Source: Allomuricauda sp. M10
GTDB taxonomy: Bacteria > Bacteroidota > Bacteroidia > Flavobacteriales > Flavobacteriaceae
Assembly: GCF_020782875.1 (NCBI RefSeq)
Contig: NZ_JAJGBN010000008.1
Location: 1-64,000 of the forward strand
DNA length: 64,000 bases
Reading direction: 5' to 3'
The notes under the pieces were generated by a model. It ran no database searches and was not told the DNA's origin. It worked only from the letters and a program-made list of their open reading frames with translations. Position numbers and translations under genes: made by a program. Position 1 is the stretch's first letter. Every line of letters begins with the position of its first letter. This document shows, piece after piece, positions 17,113-26,221 of the stretch.

Positions 17113-18210
17113 TTGGACAGTTTGGAACTTATCGCCAGTTTGGGAAAAATCATCTTTTTTTTGATGGTGCTATTTTCATTTTTCTTGTTCACTGTCAAAA
17201 GCGAGAAGAAAATGGCCAATCGTATCTTTGCCATATTTCTGCTGGTTACCGCCTTGGATTTATCGGGACTGTTCCTCATTGGCTTTTTTATGGAGCATCC
17301 CAATTTCAGGATACTGAAAACTTCTTCCACACTGTTACAGATGCCCCTGTTCTACTTTTATGTGCTCTCGGTCTGTTACTCTGATTTCAGGATAAAACCT
17401 AAGCATTGGTTACACGGGGCGTTGTTTTTGCTTTTTGTGCTGGTCTTTACAATCACATCCATTTCCGAGCAGAGTCTCTTCTATTTCAGTATCGTTGTAG
17501 AAGTGCAATACTTCAGCTATATCTTCGCTGTTTTTCATGCCCTAAAAAGATATAAGACCATTTATCTGGAGAATTATTCCCATGCCGATCGTACCGGGTA
17601 TCAATGGTTGTTTCGAATAACCCTATTTTTCTGTTTTGCCCATGTTTTTGTATTGCTGAAAATGGGAGCTTTATTTTTGGGAAGTGAAGGCAACTTGATC
17701 CAGGTCCTGTATATTATCATCAGTATTGTGGCCCTATTCATCATTTGTTGGTTTGTTTTGACCGCTTTGTACAACCCACACCTTTTCACAGGTATTAAAA
17801 CGGGACTTGTTCCGGTTCATTCCATCTTAAGGGAAAAAGAAACCGAGACAGAAAAGGACGACGAAACTCTTGAAGCTATCCAAAAATTGTTACATTTTAT
17901 GGAAAACGAGAAACCGTATCTCGATTTCGAACTTACCTTGGAAAAATTGGCCTCCCATTTGCAAATACCCGATAGAGACCTGTCGATTTTAATCAACCAT
18001 CACTTGGGCAAGCACTTCTTTGATTTTATAAACGAATACCGAATTGATAAGGCCAAGGAAATCCTGGAAAATCCAGACAATAGAAAACTCACCATTTTAG
18101 AAATCATCTATCAGGTTGGTTTCAACTCGAAATCTTCCTTTTACACCGCCTTCAAGAAAATTACCCATCAAACCCCAACAGCCTACAGAAAAGCAGCCCT
18201 CTCACAATAA
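17113..18210 (+). CDS. membrane-anchored AraC-family transcriptional regulator
   Basis: Predicted sensor-regulator of 365 residues: roughly seven hydrophobic segments (about 8-225, e.g. LGKIIFFLMVLFSFFLF, VLYIIISIVALFIICWFVL), a charged linker (REKETETEKDDETLEA), then an AraC-type DNA-binding domain (about 265-360) with two helix-turn-helix units (LASHLQIPDRDLSILIN and ILEIIYQVGFNSKSSFYTAFK) ending TPTAYRKAAL. This 7TM-AraC type is frequent in Flavobacteriia; the signal is unknown. The only start in the right place is TTG 17113. It could control the serine hydrolase gene that follows 100 bases downstream. Confidence 0.85.
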   Translation: MDSLELIASLGKIIFFLMVLFSFFLFTVKSEKKMANRIFAIFLLVTALDLSGLFLIGFFMEHPNFRILKTSSTLLQMPLFYFYVLSVCYSDFRIKPKHWLHGALFLLFVLVFTITSISEQSLFYFSIVVEVQYFSYIFAVFHALKRYKTIYLENYSHADRTGYQWLFRITLFFCFAHVFVLLKMGALFLGSEGNLIQVLYIIISIVALFIICWFVLTALYNPHLFTGIKTGLVPVHSILREKETETEKDDETLEAIQKLLHFMENEKPYLDFELTLEKLASHLQIPDRDLSILINHHLGKHFFDFINEYRIDKAKEILENPDNRKLTILEIIYQVGFNSKSSFYTAFKKITHQTPTAYRKAALSQ

Positions 18211-18237
18211 ACCATCACTCACACGGTACAATATTTA

Positions 18238-18258
18238 GTCCGACTTTCTTATTCGGAC
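18238..18258 (+). terminator. possible terminator after AraC-type gene
   Basis: GTCCGA (18238-18243) pairs with TCGGAC (18253-18258), 9-base loop, followed by ACTTTTAT. It is a short stem and weak T-tract. Confidence 0.45.
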
Positions 18259-18310
18259 ACTTTTATGAAAAACGACCTCTATGTTTGGGCCATATTCATC
18301 ATTGTACATC

Positions 18311-19960
18311 ATGAGAAAATCGATCTTACTTCTATTTCTTTTTGGCCTATCCTTTCAAAATTTCTTGGCGCAAAAAAATTACCAAAAAGAATTTCACCAA
18401 GTTGATTCAATACTTGGCAGCCACTATGATAAAAATGAACCAGGCATTGCGGTTGCCATCATAAAAGAGGGGAAAACCATATATAAAAATCAAATTGGTA
18501 TGGCCGATCTTGAACAGGGGATTTCCATTTCTGACTCAACAGCCTTTCATATTGCGTCGGTCTCCAAACAATTTACAGCTTTTCTGGCCCTTTTATTGGA
18601 GAAAGAGGGTAAGCTATCCATGAGTGACGACATGCGGAAGTACCTGCCAGAATTGAAGGATCTTCCGTTCAAAATAAATCTTTACCAATTGGCCAACCAT
18701 ACCCATGGCCTACCTAATTTGAATGAATTGGCCCATCTGATCGGGATTGGACCTCAAGATCGAATGACACATAAAGAGGCAATAAAAATGCTGTTAAACA
18801 TTAAGACGACTAATTTTAAACCGGGAGAAAAATATGAATACAATAACACAGGTCTTGCTCTACTGGCAGAAATTATAGAACGCGTTGAAGAAAAATCATT
18901 TAAGCAGGCACTAAAAGACAAAGTTTTTGAACCAGCTGGAATGATGCGGAGTAATGCTGTAGACAGTCCAGTGCTTATTGTGAAAAACAAGGCGCATTCA
19001 TACAAGTTGGAACATGGGACCTACGTTAATTACCCCTTTAATTTAAAATCCAACGGTTCCACTGGGATAAGTACTACAATTAACGATATGGGTAAATGGG
19101 CATCTATGTTCCAAAACCCGTCCCCTGAAGCCAAAGAGATTTTTCAGGAGATGCAAAAACCAACTAAACTCAATTCAGGCAAAGTGGTTCAATATGGCTT
19201 AGGGTTGGAATTCAAAAATTATAAAGGCCTGAATTTGGTTTTTCATGGAGGTGGCGATGCGGGATATCGTTCATATATTCTGCACGTTCCAAAATTTCAA
19301 TTTTCAGTTGTCATCCTTGGAAACAACAATGACTTTACGCCACTTGAGGTTGTCTACCAAATAGTGGATACATTCCTCAAAGACCATTTAAAAGAACCCT
19401 TGCCCCCCAAGAAAACACATTATACCGAAAGGGAGTTAAAATCATTTGAAGGCACTTACGAAATGTTTCCTGGAAACTATTTTAACATTATCGCCAACAA
19501 AGACACACTCTATTTCCAATCCTATGGAACCAAGGATAAAGCCCCACTTCCTATAATAGGCGATGATGAATTCCTGTTCCCCTACATCCCAACCGCTAAA
19601 CTTTCCTTTTATAAAAACGGTTTCATTTTTCATATTGCCGATTTCAAATACGATTGTGAAAAGATAACCTTGGAAACGATTCTACCCGAGGAAGTAAAAC
19701 TTACCGACTTTACAGGCTTATATAAAAATGAAGAATTCAACACCTTTTTTGAATTGGTCCTCCAAAATGGGGAATTGAAGGCAAAACATTGTTCAGATGA
19801 AGACATAGTGCTCCAACCACTCACCAAGGATAGTTTTTACTCTAGGAAATCTTTTTTCGGCAAACTAGATTTTACAAGGGACATACAGGGTAGTGTCATT
19901 AAATTTAAGGTGTCCGGTCAAAATTTAAAGGACATTGAATTTGTCAGAATACATGACTAA
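18311..19960 (+). CDS. serine hydrolase, beta-lactamase/penicillin-binding fold (class C-like)
   Basis: Secreted serine hydrolase of 549 residues with signal peptide (MRKSILLLFLFGLSFQNFLAQ). The catalytic domain (about 25-350) has the SxxK motif in ASVSKQFTAF, a Y-x-N element in KYEYNNTGLALL and the HGG motif in LVFHGGGDAGYRS. The C-terminal 180 residues form a lipocalin-like tail (ELKSFEGTYEMFPG) as in many flavobacterial family members. The substrate is unknown (peptidase, esterase or amidase). ATG 18311 is chosen: a TATGTTTG -7-like box at 18280-18287 covers the upstream ATG 18281, and only 18311 puts the signal peptide first. Confidence 0.88.
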   Translation: MRKSILLLFLFGLSFQNFLAQKNYQKEFHQVDSILGSHYDKNEPGIAVAIIKEGKTIYKNQIGMADLEQGISISDSTAFHIASVSKQFTAFLALLLEKEGKLSMSDDMRKYLPELKDLPFKINLYQLANHTHGLPNLNELAHLIGIGPQDRMTHKEAIKMLLNIKTTNFKPGEKYEYNNTGLALLAEIIERVEEKSFKQALKDKVFEPAGMMRSNAVDSPVLIVKNKAHSYKLEHGTYVNYPFNLKSNGSTGISTTINDMGKWASMFQNPSPEAKEIFQEMQKPTKLNSGKVVQYGLGLEFKNYKGLNLVFHGGGDAGYRSYILHVPKFQFSVVILGNNNDFTPLEVVYQIVDTFLKDHLKEPLPPKKTHYTERELKSFEGTYEMFPGNYFNIIANKDTLYFQSYGTKDKAPLPIIGDDEFLFPYIPTAKLSFYKNGFIFHIADFKYDCEKITLETILPEEVKLTDFTGLYKNEEFNTFFELVLQNGELKAKHCSDEDIVLQPLTKDSFYSRKSFFGKLDFTRDIQGSVIKFKVSGQNLKDIEFVRIHD

Positions 19961-20039
19961 GTTTTAATCATGGCAGCTAAACATCTTTCCAATGATTCTC
20001 CCTTGAACCCATGTTATTAAACCAAACAAAAATCAAAAA

Positions 20040-20858
20040 ATGATCAAAAAACAAACTTTACTGGTACTAGGAATTCTGGTTTTCCTTTCTTGCAAGCAAA
20101 ACCAGGATGATACGGAAATCGACTGGGTTTTTGTAAAAGGGGGAACCTTTGAACAAGGCAAGAACCAAATCATCATCAGTCCAAAAGGAGATACCATTAC
20201 AGGTTTCACCAGCCCTCATCGATTTGTGGAAATTAGCGATTTCTATATCAGTAAATACGAAATCACAGTGGAGCAGTTCAAAGAGTTTTGTAAAAGCACC
20301 AGAAGAAGCATGCCGGAAGCACCCATTGAAAATGCTTATGGAAAAAAAGTGTTTTATCAATGGGAAGATAAAAAACCTATGTTGGCCACTTGGGATGAGG
20401 CAAATGAATTTGCCAAATGGGCTGGAGGAAGATTACCGACGGAAGCAGAATGGGAATACGCCGCAAAAGGTGGGCAAAAAAGTAAAAACTTTACATATAG
20501 CGGGAGTAATGACCCAGTAGAAGTAGGTTGGGTCAGGGAAAACTCGGATAGTACTTTTCACAAGGTAGGACTACTCAAGCCAAACGAACTCGGCATTTAT
20601 GATATGACCGGAAATGTAGGGGAATGGGTTTTTGATTGGTACAATCCAGAAAAAGATAGTTTGGTCAACAAAACAAACCCGCAAGGGCCACCCGAAGGTG
20701 CATATAAAATTTCAAAAGGGGTGAGCTGGTTTTACGAGACGCAGAACGCCAATGGAAAACCTTTGGAATATGGCATTCATATGCCAGAAGTAAGATACCA
20801 ATCCCCTCCTGATACACGAAATGACGGATTTGGATTCAGGATTGCAAAAAATAAATAA
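20040..20858 (+). CDS. formylglycine-generating-enzyme-like lipoprotein (SUMF1/GldK fold)
   Basis: Exported lipoprotein of 272 residues: MIKKQTLLVLGILVFLSCKQ gives a lipobox at Cys18. The rest matches the FGE-sulfatase fold: FVKGGTFEQG, YISKYEITVEQFKEF, GGRLPTEAEWEYAAKGG, NELGIYDMTGNVGEWVFDWY and a terminal RNDGFGFRI. The catalytic cysteines of true formylglycine-generating enzymes, normally in the last quarter, are absent; besides the lipobox, the only Cys is in EFCKS. It is therefore probably a non-catalytic C-type-lectin-like or binding protein, as in gliding protein GldK. It follows the serine hydrolase by 79 bases. Confidence 0.85.
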   Translation: MIKKQTLLVLGILVFLSCKQNQDDTEIDWVFVKGGTFEQGKNQIIISPKGDTITGFTSPHRFVEISDFYISKYEITVEQFKEFCKSTRRSMPEAPIENAYGKKVFYQWEDKKPMLATWDEANEFAKWAGGRLPTEAEWEYAAKGGQKSKNFTYSGSNDPVEVGWVRENSDSTFHKVGLLKPNELGIYDMTGNVGEWVFDWYNPEKDSLVNKTNPQGPPEGAYKISKGVSWFYETQNANGKPLEYGIHMPEVRYQSPPDTRNDGFGFRIAKNK

Positions 20859-20925
20859 AACGACCCCGACTTCCCATGGTCAAAATCATTGTGTATAATC
20901 ATGAAAATCAATTGTTAAATAGATA

Positions 20926-21495
20926 ATGCCCAATAAAACCTACTACAGAGATGCTCCAGCATATTGTCATTCCTTTTTTGACTTGGTTCAGACTGATGAT
21001 CTGTTGAACGAACTTGAAAAAAGTAGAATTTTTACACAGGAGTTGTTCCATCTCATAACACCTGATACCGAAAATTACGCTTATGCACCCAGCAAGTGGA
21101 CTACAAAAGAGGTCGTCCAGCATGTTATCGATTGCGAGAGGGTATATACATATCGGGCTTTGCGGTTTTCGAGGTTTGACTCTACCGAGCTTCCGGGTTT
21201 TGACGAGAACCAATACATCGAAAACCTAAAATCGACACACCTAAACCTATCCGATTTAAAAGAGGAATATGACTGTGTCAGAAATTCAACCATGACACTT
21301 TTTAAAAACATGACGGATGAAATGTTGGATTTTAAAGGAAAGGCAAACAAAGTCAATTTCACACCACGAGCACTTGGTTTTATGACTGTAGGACATAATC
21401 TGCACCACTGTCATTTTATAATGACCAACTATTTGAAACTGCCCCCAGCAATGCAAATTAACAAGGGAGGTTTGAGTAATGGAACAAAAAGTTAG
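20926..21495 (+). CDS. DinB-family protein
   Basis: Cytosolic four-helix-bundle protein (DinB/YfiT type), 189 residues, probably metal-binding and possibly a thiol transferase. It shows YAPSKWTTKEVVQHVIDCER (typical conserved first His), FDENQYIENLK and GHNLHHCHFIM with the last metal histidines. No export signal. ATG 20926 gives MPNKTYYRDAP. It is 67 bases after the FGE-like gene. The substrate is unknown; members of this family in Flavobacteriia are numerous and generally uncharacterised. Confidence 0.82.
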   Translation: MPNKTYYRDAPAYCHSFFDLVQTDDLLNELEKSRIFTQELFHLITPDTENYAYAPSKWTTKEVVQHVIDCERVYTYRALRFSRFDSTELPGFDENQYIENLKSTHLNLSDLKEEYDCVRNSTMTLFKNMTDEMLDFKGKANKVNFTPRALGFMTVGHNLHHCHFIMTNYLKLPPAMQINKGGLSNGTKS

Positions 21496-21575
21496 CGAAT
21501 TGAAATCTGCCACTAATCCTTATCCTATATTTTAGAATAATTATATTCAACCATATTTATAATATTTTCAATTGA

Positions 21576-22187
21576 ATGGATAAACCAGATATGAGCGGAA
21601 CTTGGTTAATGATCAACGATGGAAAATATTATGGAAAGCCGATGGTCATCAAATTTGAAGGGAATCAAATATTACATTATGAAATATTGGACCAGTTGAA
21701 AGATGGATTTTTGCAAAAGAAGTTGTTATACAGCGAAAAATGGTCGGAAACTAAAAATGAAGTCATCAACGAAAATCGAATTCGATTTTTTCGGATGGGA
21801 AAAACACATACCATAATCAGTGAAAACAAATCCAAAACAGAATACACTGAATTTACCATACACTATGAGCGACTAACACCTACTTTGACCGAATTAACTG
21901 AAGAGGAAATCCAAAAGCTTCAGTTTTTTATAGAATGGAACAACGAAATACTGGATTTTAAATTCAACCAAACATTGGACAGCATAACAATACAAGAACT
22001 CAACAAAAGGCTCGGAAAAGAAGGAAGAAAGCTTGTATTGGAAAAAATAAAAGATACCTATTTTGGTACTTTGTACGATAATGGAAATAGGGTCATTTTG
22101 TTGGCAATCAAGGAAATTGACCACGATAAAGTAGTCTTATACGGTTTCCCAAAGGAACCCTATCAAGTGGTGGGTTACCCAAAATAA
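21576..22187 (+). CDS. hypothetical protein, lipocalin-like N-terminus
   Basis: I do not recognise this 203-residue protein. It has no signal peptide (MDKPDMSGTWLMINDGKYYG) and is rich in Lys and Glu. The first 100 residues read as alternating beta strands starting at GTWLM, as in small lipocalin-like or DUF domains; residues 105-203 contain a helix (LTEEEIQKLQFFIEW) and more strands ending PKEPYQVVGYPK. It lies 80 bases after the DinB gene and just before a terminator, so it is probably the last gene of this plus-strand run. Confidence 0.7.
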   Translation: MDKPDMSGTWLMINDGKYYGKPMVIKFEGNQILHYEILDQLKDGFLQKKLLYSEKWSETKNEVINENRIRFFRMGKTHTIISENKSKTEYTEFTIHYERLTPTLTELTEEEIQKLQFFIEWNNEILDFKFNQTLDSITIQELNKRLGKEGRKLVLEKIKDTYFGTLYDNGNRVILLAIKEIDHDKVVLYGFPKEPYQVVGYPK

Positions 22188-22200
22188 ACAATTACAAAAA

Positions 22201-22221
22201 AAGCAGGCCAAAGGCCTGCTT
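22201..22221. terminator. bidirectional terminator
   Basis: AAGCAGGCC (22201-22209), AAA loop, GGCCTGCTT (22213-22221), flanked by AAAAA on the left and TT on the right. It lies between convergent genes. Confidence 0.85.
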
Positions 22222-22245
22222 TTCCATATTCGCTTTTCAAGTTTC

Positions 22246-24360
22246 TTAGGAAATACTGTTTGCCAACGTCAAAATTTTGTTCGCCAAAGATTCGATGGCT
22301 GCAGCATAACGTTGATTCCATTCTTCCAACCTGTTTGATGATTCAAGGGATATTTCATATTCCAATCCAGGAAGGATCCAAGAAGCATACCCACTAAATG
22401 GATCGGTAGAAGCATACAAGGATTTGTACCAAGAACCATAATACATGCCCTTTTCATCAATAAAGCTTTTTTCCAAAGCGATCAATTGTTCATTGATACC
22501 TTTCAACTCCTTTTTGGAAAGTGTCTTTTCACCTAAAGCTTTGGTCAGGGCCACATCTAAAACGGTGGTGTTTTTTTCCAAAACGGCCAAAGCGGTTTCC
22601 ACTTTTCCAAAGCCTGCAAAATCTTTATCAAATTCCTTTATCTTTTTGATGGCATTTTCAAAATGCCCTTTTAAGTCCGTGGCATATCTTTTTACATCAT
22701 AGGGAATCACCTCCGCATTCGCCATTCGTAGCGCCATCAGACCGGCCCATTGCCCAATGGTTCCCCCCATTTTAAACTCAGGATCCACATAGGTCTCATA
22801 AAAATGGAAATCGTCATAATTGGTATGGTAAAGGGTAGGTCCACCAGAACCACCGCTTAAGGAGGGCACCCCTACGTGCATGTAAAAACCGATATGGTCC
22901 GATCCACCACCAAGGTTACCGATACCGGGAACTTCTTTCTCCCCTCTCCACTGATCGTAAAGCGTTTTATCGGTGTAAGGATAATCTACTTTTTGGGCCA
23001 TTTCCGTTACGAGACCTTTTAACGTTGGGGACGAAGCAGCTCCAAAATTTTTACCTGAAACCCCGCCGTCAAAATTGAGATAGGCCACGGCTTTGGCATT
23101 CAAGGCATCACGCATTTGCTCCACCCATTCCGAAGAACCGATCACACCGTGTTCCTCTGCATCCCAATGTGCAATAAGGATGGAACGCTTTGGGGAATGT
23201 CCCGCTTTTACCATCTTGCCCAATGCCTCACTCAAAGATAACAGCATGGCTGTTCCACTATTGGGATCCGTTGCTCCAAAAGCCCAAGCATCGTAATGAC
23301 ATCCTAAAATGATCCACTCATCCGGATATTCGGAACCTTTAAAAGTCCCCACCACATTGCTGATTCGTGTAAAATCTTTTTTCTGGTCTACTTGTAACCT
23401 AAGGGTCAGTTCTTCCCCACCTTCCAATCGGTACGTGTAAGGCAAGCCACCCTGCCAACCCGAAGGAACCACTTTTCCGTTCATCCTAGCAAAGATTTCC
23501 TTGGCGGCACCATAGGCGATCGGAAGTACTGGAATGGTATGCAAGCTGGCTTCGGAGGGGTCCATTCGCTTGATTTTCTTTTTACCATCCATCGGAAGTG
23601 CAGGCTCAAATGGGGTCAAGGGGTCTCCTTCGTAATCCGTTGTCAAAAGAGAGCCCCGTTGAATGGCGCTTTCGTCATAAAATACCCCATCAGGATAAAC
23701 CAGGCCTTTCATATAACCACTATCGGCAGGATCGGTATAAATAATCAAACCGGCCGCTCCATATTGTTCGGTAAATTTGGCCTTGTAACCTCTAAAGTTT
23801 CCTCCATAGCGAGCAATTACAATCTTTCCTTTTACATCTATGCCCATTTCAGCGAGCTTTTCAAAATCTTCCTTGGTTCCATAATTGGCATACACCACCG
23901 TAGCGGTTACATCCCCACTACCAGAATACGCATTCCAACCTTTTCCTAAAGTTGGGTCTGAAGAGAAGGGATCTTCCTGCATGATGTATTCCTGTTGGTT
24001 CAACGGCAACCGGATAGGTGTAACTAGGTCAATACTGGAAGTTCCGCCATCCGTAGTCATATAAATGTCGTATGGGTAGCGATCCACCTGCATTCCTGCA
24101 GCCTGCATCACTTGGGCCATATAATCGGCCACCTTTTCATTGGCTGGAGTACCTGCAATATGAGGCCGTTCTGTTAGTTTTTTCAAATGTTCCCGATAAC
24201 TGGGAAAATCCATGCCCTGCAACAACAGGGTTTCCATTTTTTCCTGTTCTTGAAAGGAAGTTGGTGTATAGCCGTTCCATTCTTGGGCAGCTGCAAAATG
24301 ACCAGTCAATAAGACCACAGAGTAATAAAGAAATGATGTAAGGGAAACTTTATGTTTCAT
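22246..24360 (-). CDS. M28-family zinc metallopeptidase (glutamate carboxypeptidase II-like)
   Basis: Secreted metallopeptidase of 704 residues resembling FOLH1/PSMA. From ATG 24360 the signal peptide is MKHKVSLTSFLYYSVVLLTG-HFAAAQ. A PA domain (about 125-260, DVKGKIVIARYGGNFRG, GAAGLIIYTDP) precedes the peptidase domain with metal ligands in GCHYDAWAFGATDPNSG (His, Asp), HWDAEEHGVIGS (catalytic Glu, metal Glu), YLNFDGG (Asp) and TLYHTNYDDFH (His). A dimerisation-like helical domain closes the protein (LEEWNQRYAAAI). It probably trims peptides outside the cytosol. A minus-strand TATTTTTG box is at 24389-24382. Co-directional with the mscS-like gene. Confidence 0.93.
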   Translation of the reverse strand: MKHKVSLTSFLYYSVVLLTGHFAAAQEWNGYTPTSFQEQEKMETLLLQGMDFPSYREHLKKLTERPHIAGTPANEKVADYMAQVMQAAGMQVDRYPYDIYMTTDGGTSSIDLVTPIRLPLNQQEYIMQEDPFSSDPTLGKGWNAYSGSGDVTATVVYANYGTKEDFEKLAEMGIDVKGKIVIARYGGNFRGYKAKFTEQYGAAGLIIYTDPADSGYMKGLVYPDGVFYDESAIQRGSLLTTDYEGDPLTPFEPALPMDGKKKIKRMDPSEASLHTIPVLPIAYGAAKEIFARMNGKVVPSGWQGGLPYTYRLEGGEELTLRLQVDQKKDFTRISNVVGTFKGSEYPDEWIILGCHYDAWAFGATDPNSGTAMLLSLSEALGKMVKAGHSPKRSILIAHWDAEEHGVIGSSEWVEQMRDALNAKAVAYLNFDGGVSGKNFGAASSPTLKGLVTEMAQKVDYPYTDKTLYDQWRGEKEVPGIGNLGGGSDHIGFYMHVGVPSLSGGSGGPTLYHTNYDDFHFYETYVDPEFKMGGTIGQWAGLMALRMANAEVIPYDVKRYATDLKGHFENAIKKIKEFDKDFAGFGKVETALAVLEKNTTVLDVALTKALGEKTLSKKELKGINEQLIALEKSFIDEKGMYYGSWYKSLYASTDPFSGYASWILPGLEYEISLESSNRLEEWNQRYAAAIESLANKILTLANSIS

Positions 24361-24555
24361 ATTTAAGAGGTTTGGTTTTTCCAAAAATAAGGCTTTAATC
24401 TTTCAAGATTTGTCCAATAGATGTTGCGGCAACAACTTTTGGATTATTCCTGATTTGGATCAGTTAGAATTATGGAATTACCAATCAAATTATTGGATTG
24501 CCTCATGAAATCAGCCCTTAGCAAAAGGTGTACAAAACCTTCCTAAGAATTCACC

Positions 24556-25833
24556 TCAATGCTCCGAATCATCCATAGTGATGGATGTAGGAAATTCAAA
24601 TACCTCCAAAGAAAAATAAGGCAATGCGGCCAAAAGATGATCAAAGATATCGGCCATGACATATTCGTAGTTTTCCCAACGTTTATCGGAACTGAACGCA
24701 TAGATTTCCAAGGGAATCCCCTTTGTGGTGGGTTCCAATTGACGCACCATCAAGGTCATATTTTTGTTGATGGCCGAATGGTTTTGAAGATAATTGGTGA
24801 CGTATTTTCGAAAGACGCCAAAATTGGTAAGGTTACGTCCGTTCACCAAAAGTTCTTTGTTGATATTGTTATCCTTGTTATAGGCATTTATCTGTTCACT
24901 CCTAGTGTTTAAATAAGATTCCACCAACTGGATTTTCTTCAAATCCGCTATCTCCTTTTCGGTAAGGAACCGTATACTTTTTTGACGGATGATCAATGCC
25001 CGTTTGATCCGCCTTCCACCCGAAACCTGCATGCCCCTCCAGTTTTTGAAGGAATCCGAAATCAAGGCATAGGTAGGAATGGTGGTAATGGTCTTGTCAA
25101 AATTCTGGACTTTTACCGTGGCCAAGGAAATCTCGATCACATCACCATCGGCGCCATATTTTTCAAAAGTAATCCAATCCCCAATGCGAACCATATCGTT
25201 TATAGTCACCTGAATACTGGCCACCAGCCCCAGAATGGAATCCTTAAAAATGAGCAGTACAATGGCCGAGGCAGCACCAAGAGCCGTAAAAAACTTCCAC
25301 ACGGTGGTTTCGGTGACAATGGCAAATATGGTCAGGATCCCCACTACCCAAGCAAAAATCATAAACACCTGCACGTAACTGTCAATAGGCTTGTCCTTAA
25401 ATTTTTGCAAGGTTTTTAGGTAGCCATTGGTGCTTTTAAAGAATTTCCTGAAAATGACCAGGGTAAGAAACACGAATAGGATCTTAATCACTTTCAAGGC
25501 AATGCCACTCGCATATTCAAAATCCATAAATGCGATGGGAACAAATTCCAACAAGAGCAACAATGGAAAAATATGAGCCACGTAGCGGGGCACTTGGTGC
25601 ATCACCAGAAAATTATCGAAATTGTTCCGTGATTTTCGAGCCAAGCGAATGGAAACTCCACGCAACACCCTCCAAAGAATAAGATCCAGCACAAAGGCCA
25701 CGATCAAAATCCCAACCAATAAAATCAATAGGTTGAGATAGGATGCCAAACCCTCACCCATCCCCGTTTTTAGAAGGTAGTCATAAAGCAGCCTTCCCCA
25801 ATCCTTGTATATCGTAATGATTTCTGAAAACAT
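24556..25833 (-). CDS. mechanosensitive channel, MscS family (YbdG-like)
   Basis: Inner-membrane channel protein of 425 residues opening on hypo-osmotic shock. Membrane segments lie at about 28-50, 85-105, 115-130, 155-175 and a pore-helix TM3 near 180-205 (FFTALGAASAIVLLIFKDSILG). The MscS beta domain follows with RIGDWITFEKYGADGDVIEIS and TTIPTYALIS. The C-terminal part is long, as in YbdG. ATG 25833 follows directly behind a promoter whose -7 box is 25845-25838, so the mRNA may be nearly leaderless. Confidence 0.92.
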   Translation of the reverse strand: MFSEIITIYKDWGRLLYDYLLKTGMGEGLASYLNLLILLVGILIVAFVLDLILWRVLRGVSIRLARKSRNNFDNFLVMHQVPRYVAHIFPLLLLLEFVPIAFMDFEYASGIALKVIKILFVFLTLVIFRKFFKSTNGYLKTLQKFKDKPIDSYVQVFMIFAWVVGILTIFAIVTETTVWKFFTALGAASAIVLLIFKDSILGLVASIQVTINDMVRIGDWITFEKYGADGDVIEISLATVKVQNFDKTITTIPTYALISDSFKNWRGMQVSGGRRIKRALIIRQKSIRFLTEKEIADLKKIQLVESYLNTRSEQINAYNKDNNINKELLVNGRNLTNFGVFRKYVTNYLQNHSAINKNMTLMVRQLEPTTKGIPLEIYAFSSDKRWENYEYVMADIFDHLLAALPYFSLEVFEFPTSITMDDSEH

Positions 25834-25837
25834 GGTG

Positions 25838-25866
25838 CAAAATTACAGCATCCTTATGAGCTGCAA
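25838..25866 (-). promoter_or_regulatory. mscS-type promoter, very short leader
   Basis: Minus-strand TTG (25866-25864), 18-base spacer, TAATTTTG (25845-25838). The start codon at 25833 is only 4 bases beyond the -7 box, so transcription would begin at about the ATG. Confidence 0.5.
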
Positions 25867-25912
25867 ACATTTATTAACGCCTTATTCAGAATTGGGCTAT
25901 TTGTTTTTATGA

Positions 25913-26200
25913 TCAGACCCTATCCGCCTTGATGACCAAAGGGGTTTCCTGTAATTTTCCATTGGCAAAAGCCTGGAATTTTTTAATATGGGGTTGACCG
26001 TTGTGCTTTGTTAACCCCGCTTGGTCTTTCCAAATTTCATAAAAGATGAATCGGGTCTCATCCTCCTTGTCCTGATGAAGGTCGTATTGAATACATGCTT
26101 CTTCTTTGTGGGTTTCCTGCATAAGCTCCACCAATGCATTCTTTACTTCTGCAACAAATTCAGGTTTGCTGGTAATCAGGGCTACTACGTATATTTTCAT
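25913..26200 (-). CDS. antibiotic biosynthesis monooxygenase-domain protein (YgiN-like quinol monooxygenase)
   Basis: Small ABM-fold protein of 95 residues. It shows MKIYVVALITSKPEF, ELMQETHKEEACIQYDLHQD and FIFYEIWKDQAGLTKHNGQPH, matching YgiN, a quinol monooxygenase. E. coli encodes ygiN next to mdaB, as here (21-base gap), where the two are proposed to cycle menadione. It closes the minus-strand nitroreductase-mdaB-ABM run and ends before mscS. Function is by homology. Confidence 0.88.
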   Translation of the reverse strand: MKIYVVALITSKPEFVAEVKNALVELMQETHKEEACIQYDLHQDKEDETRFIFYEIWKDQAGLTKHNGQPHIKKFQAFANGKLQETPLVIKADRV

Positions 26201-26221
26201 GGCGTTGATTTTATGGGTTGA

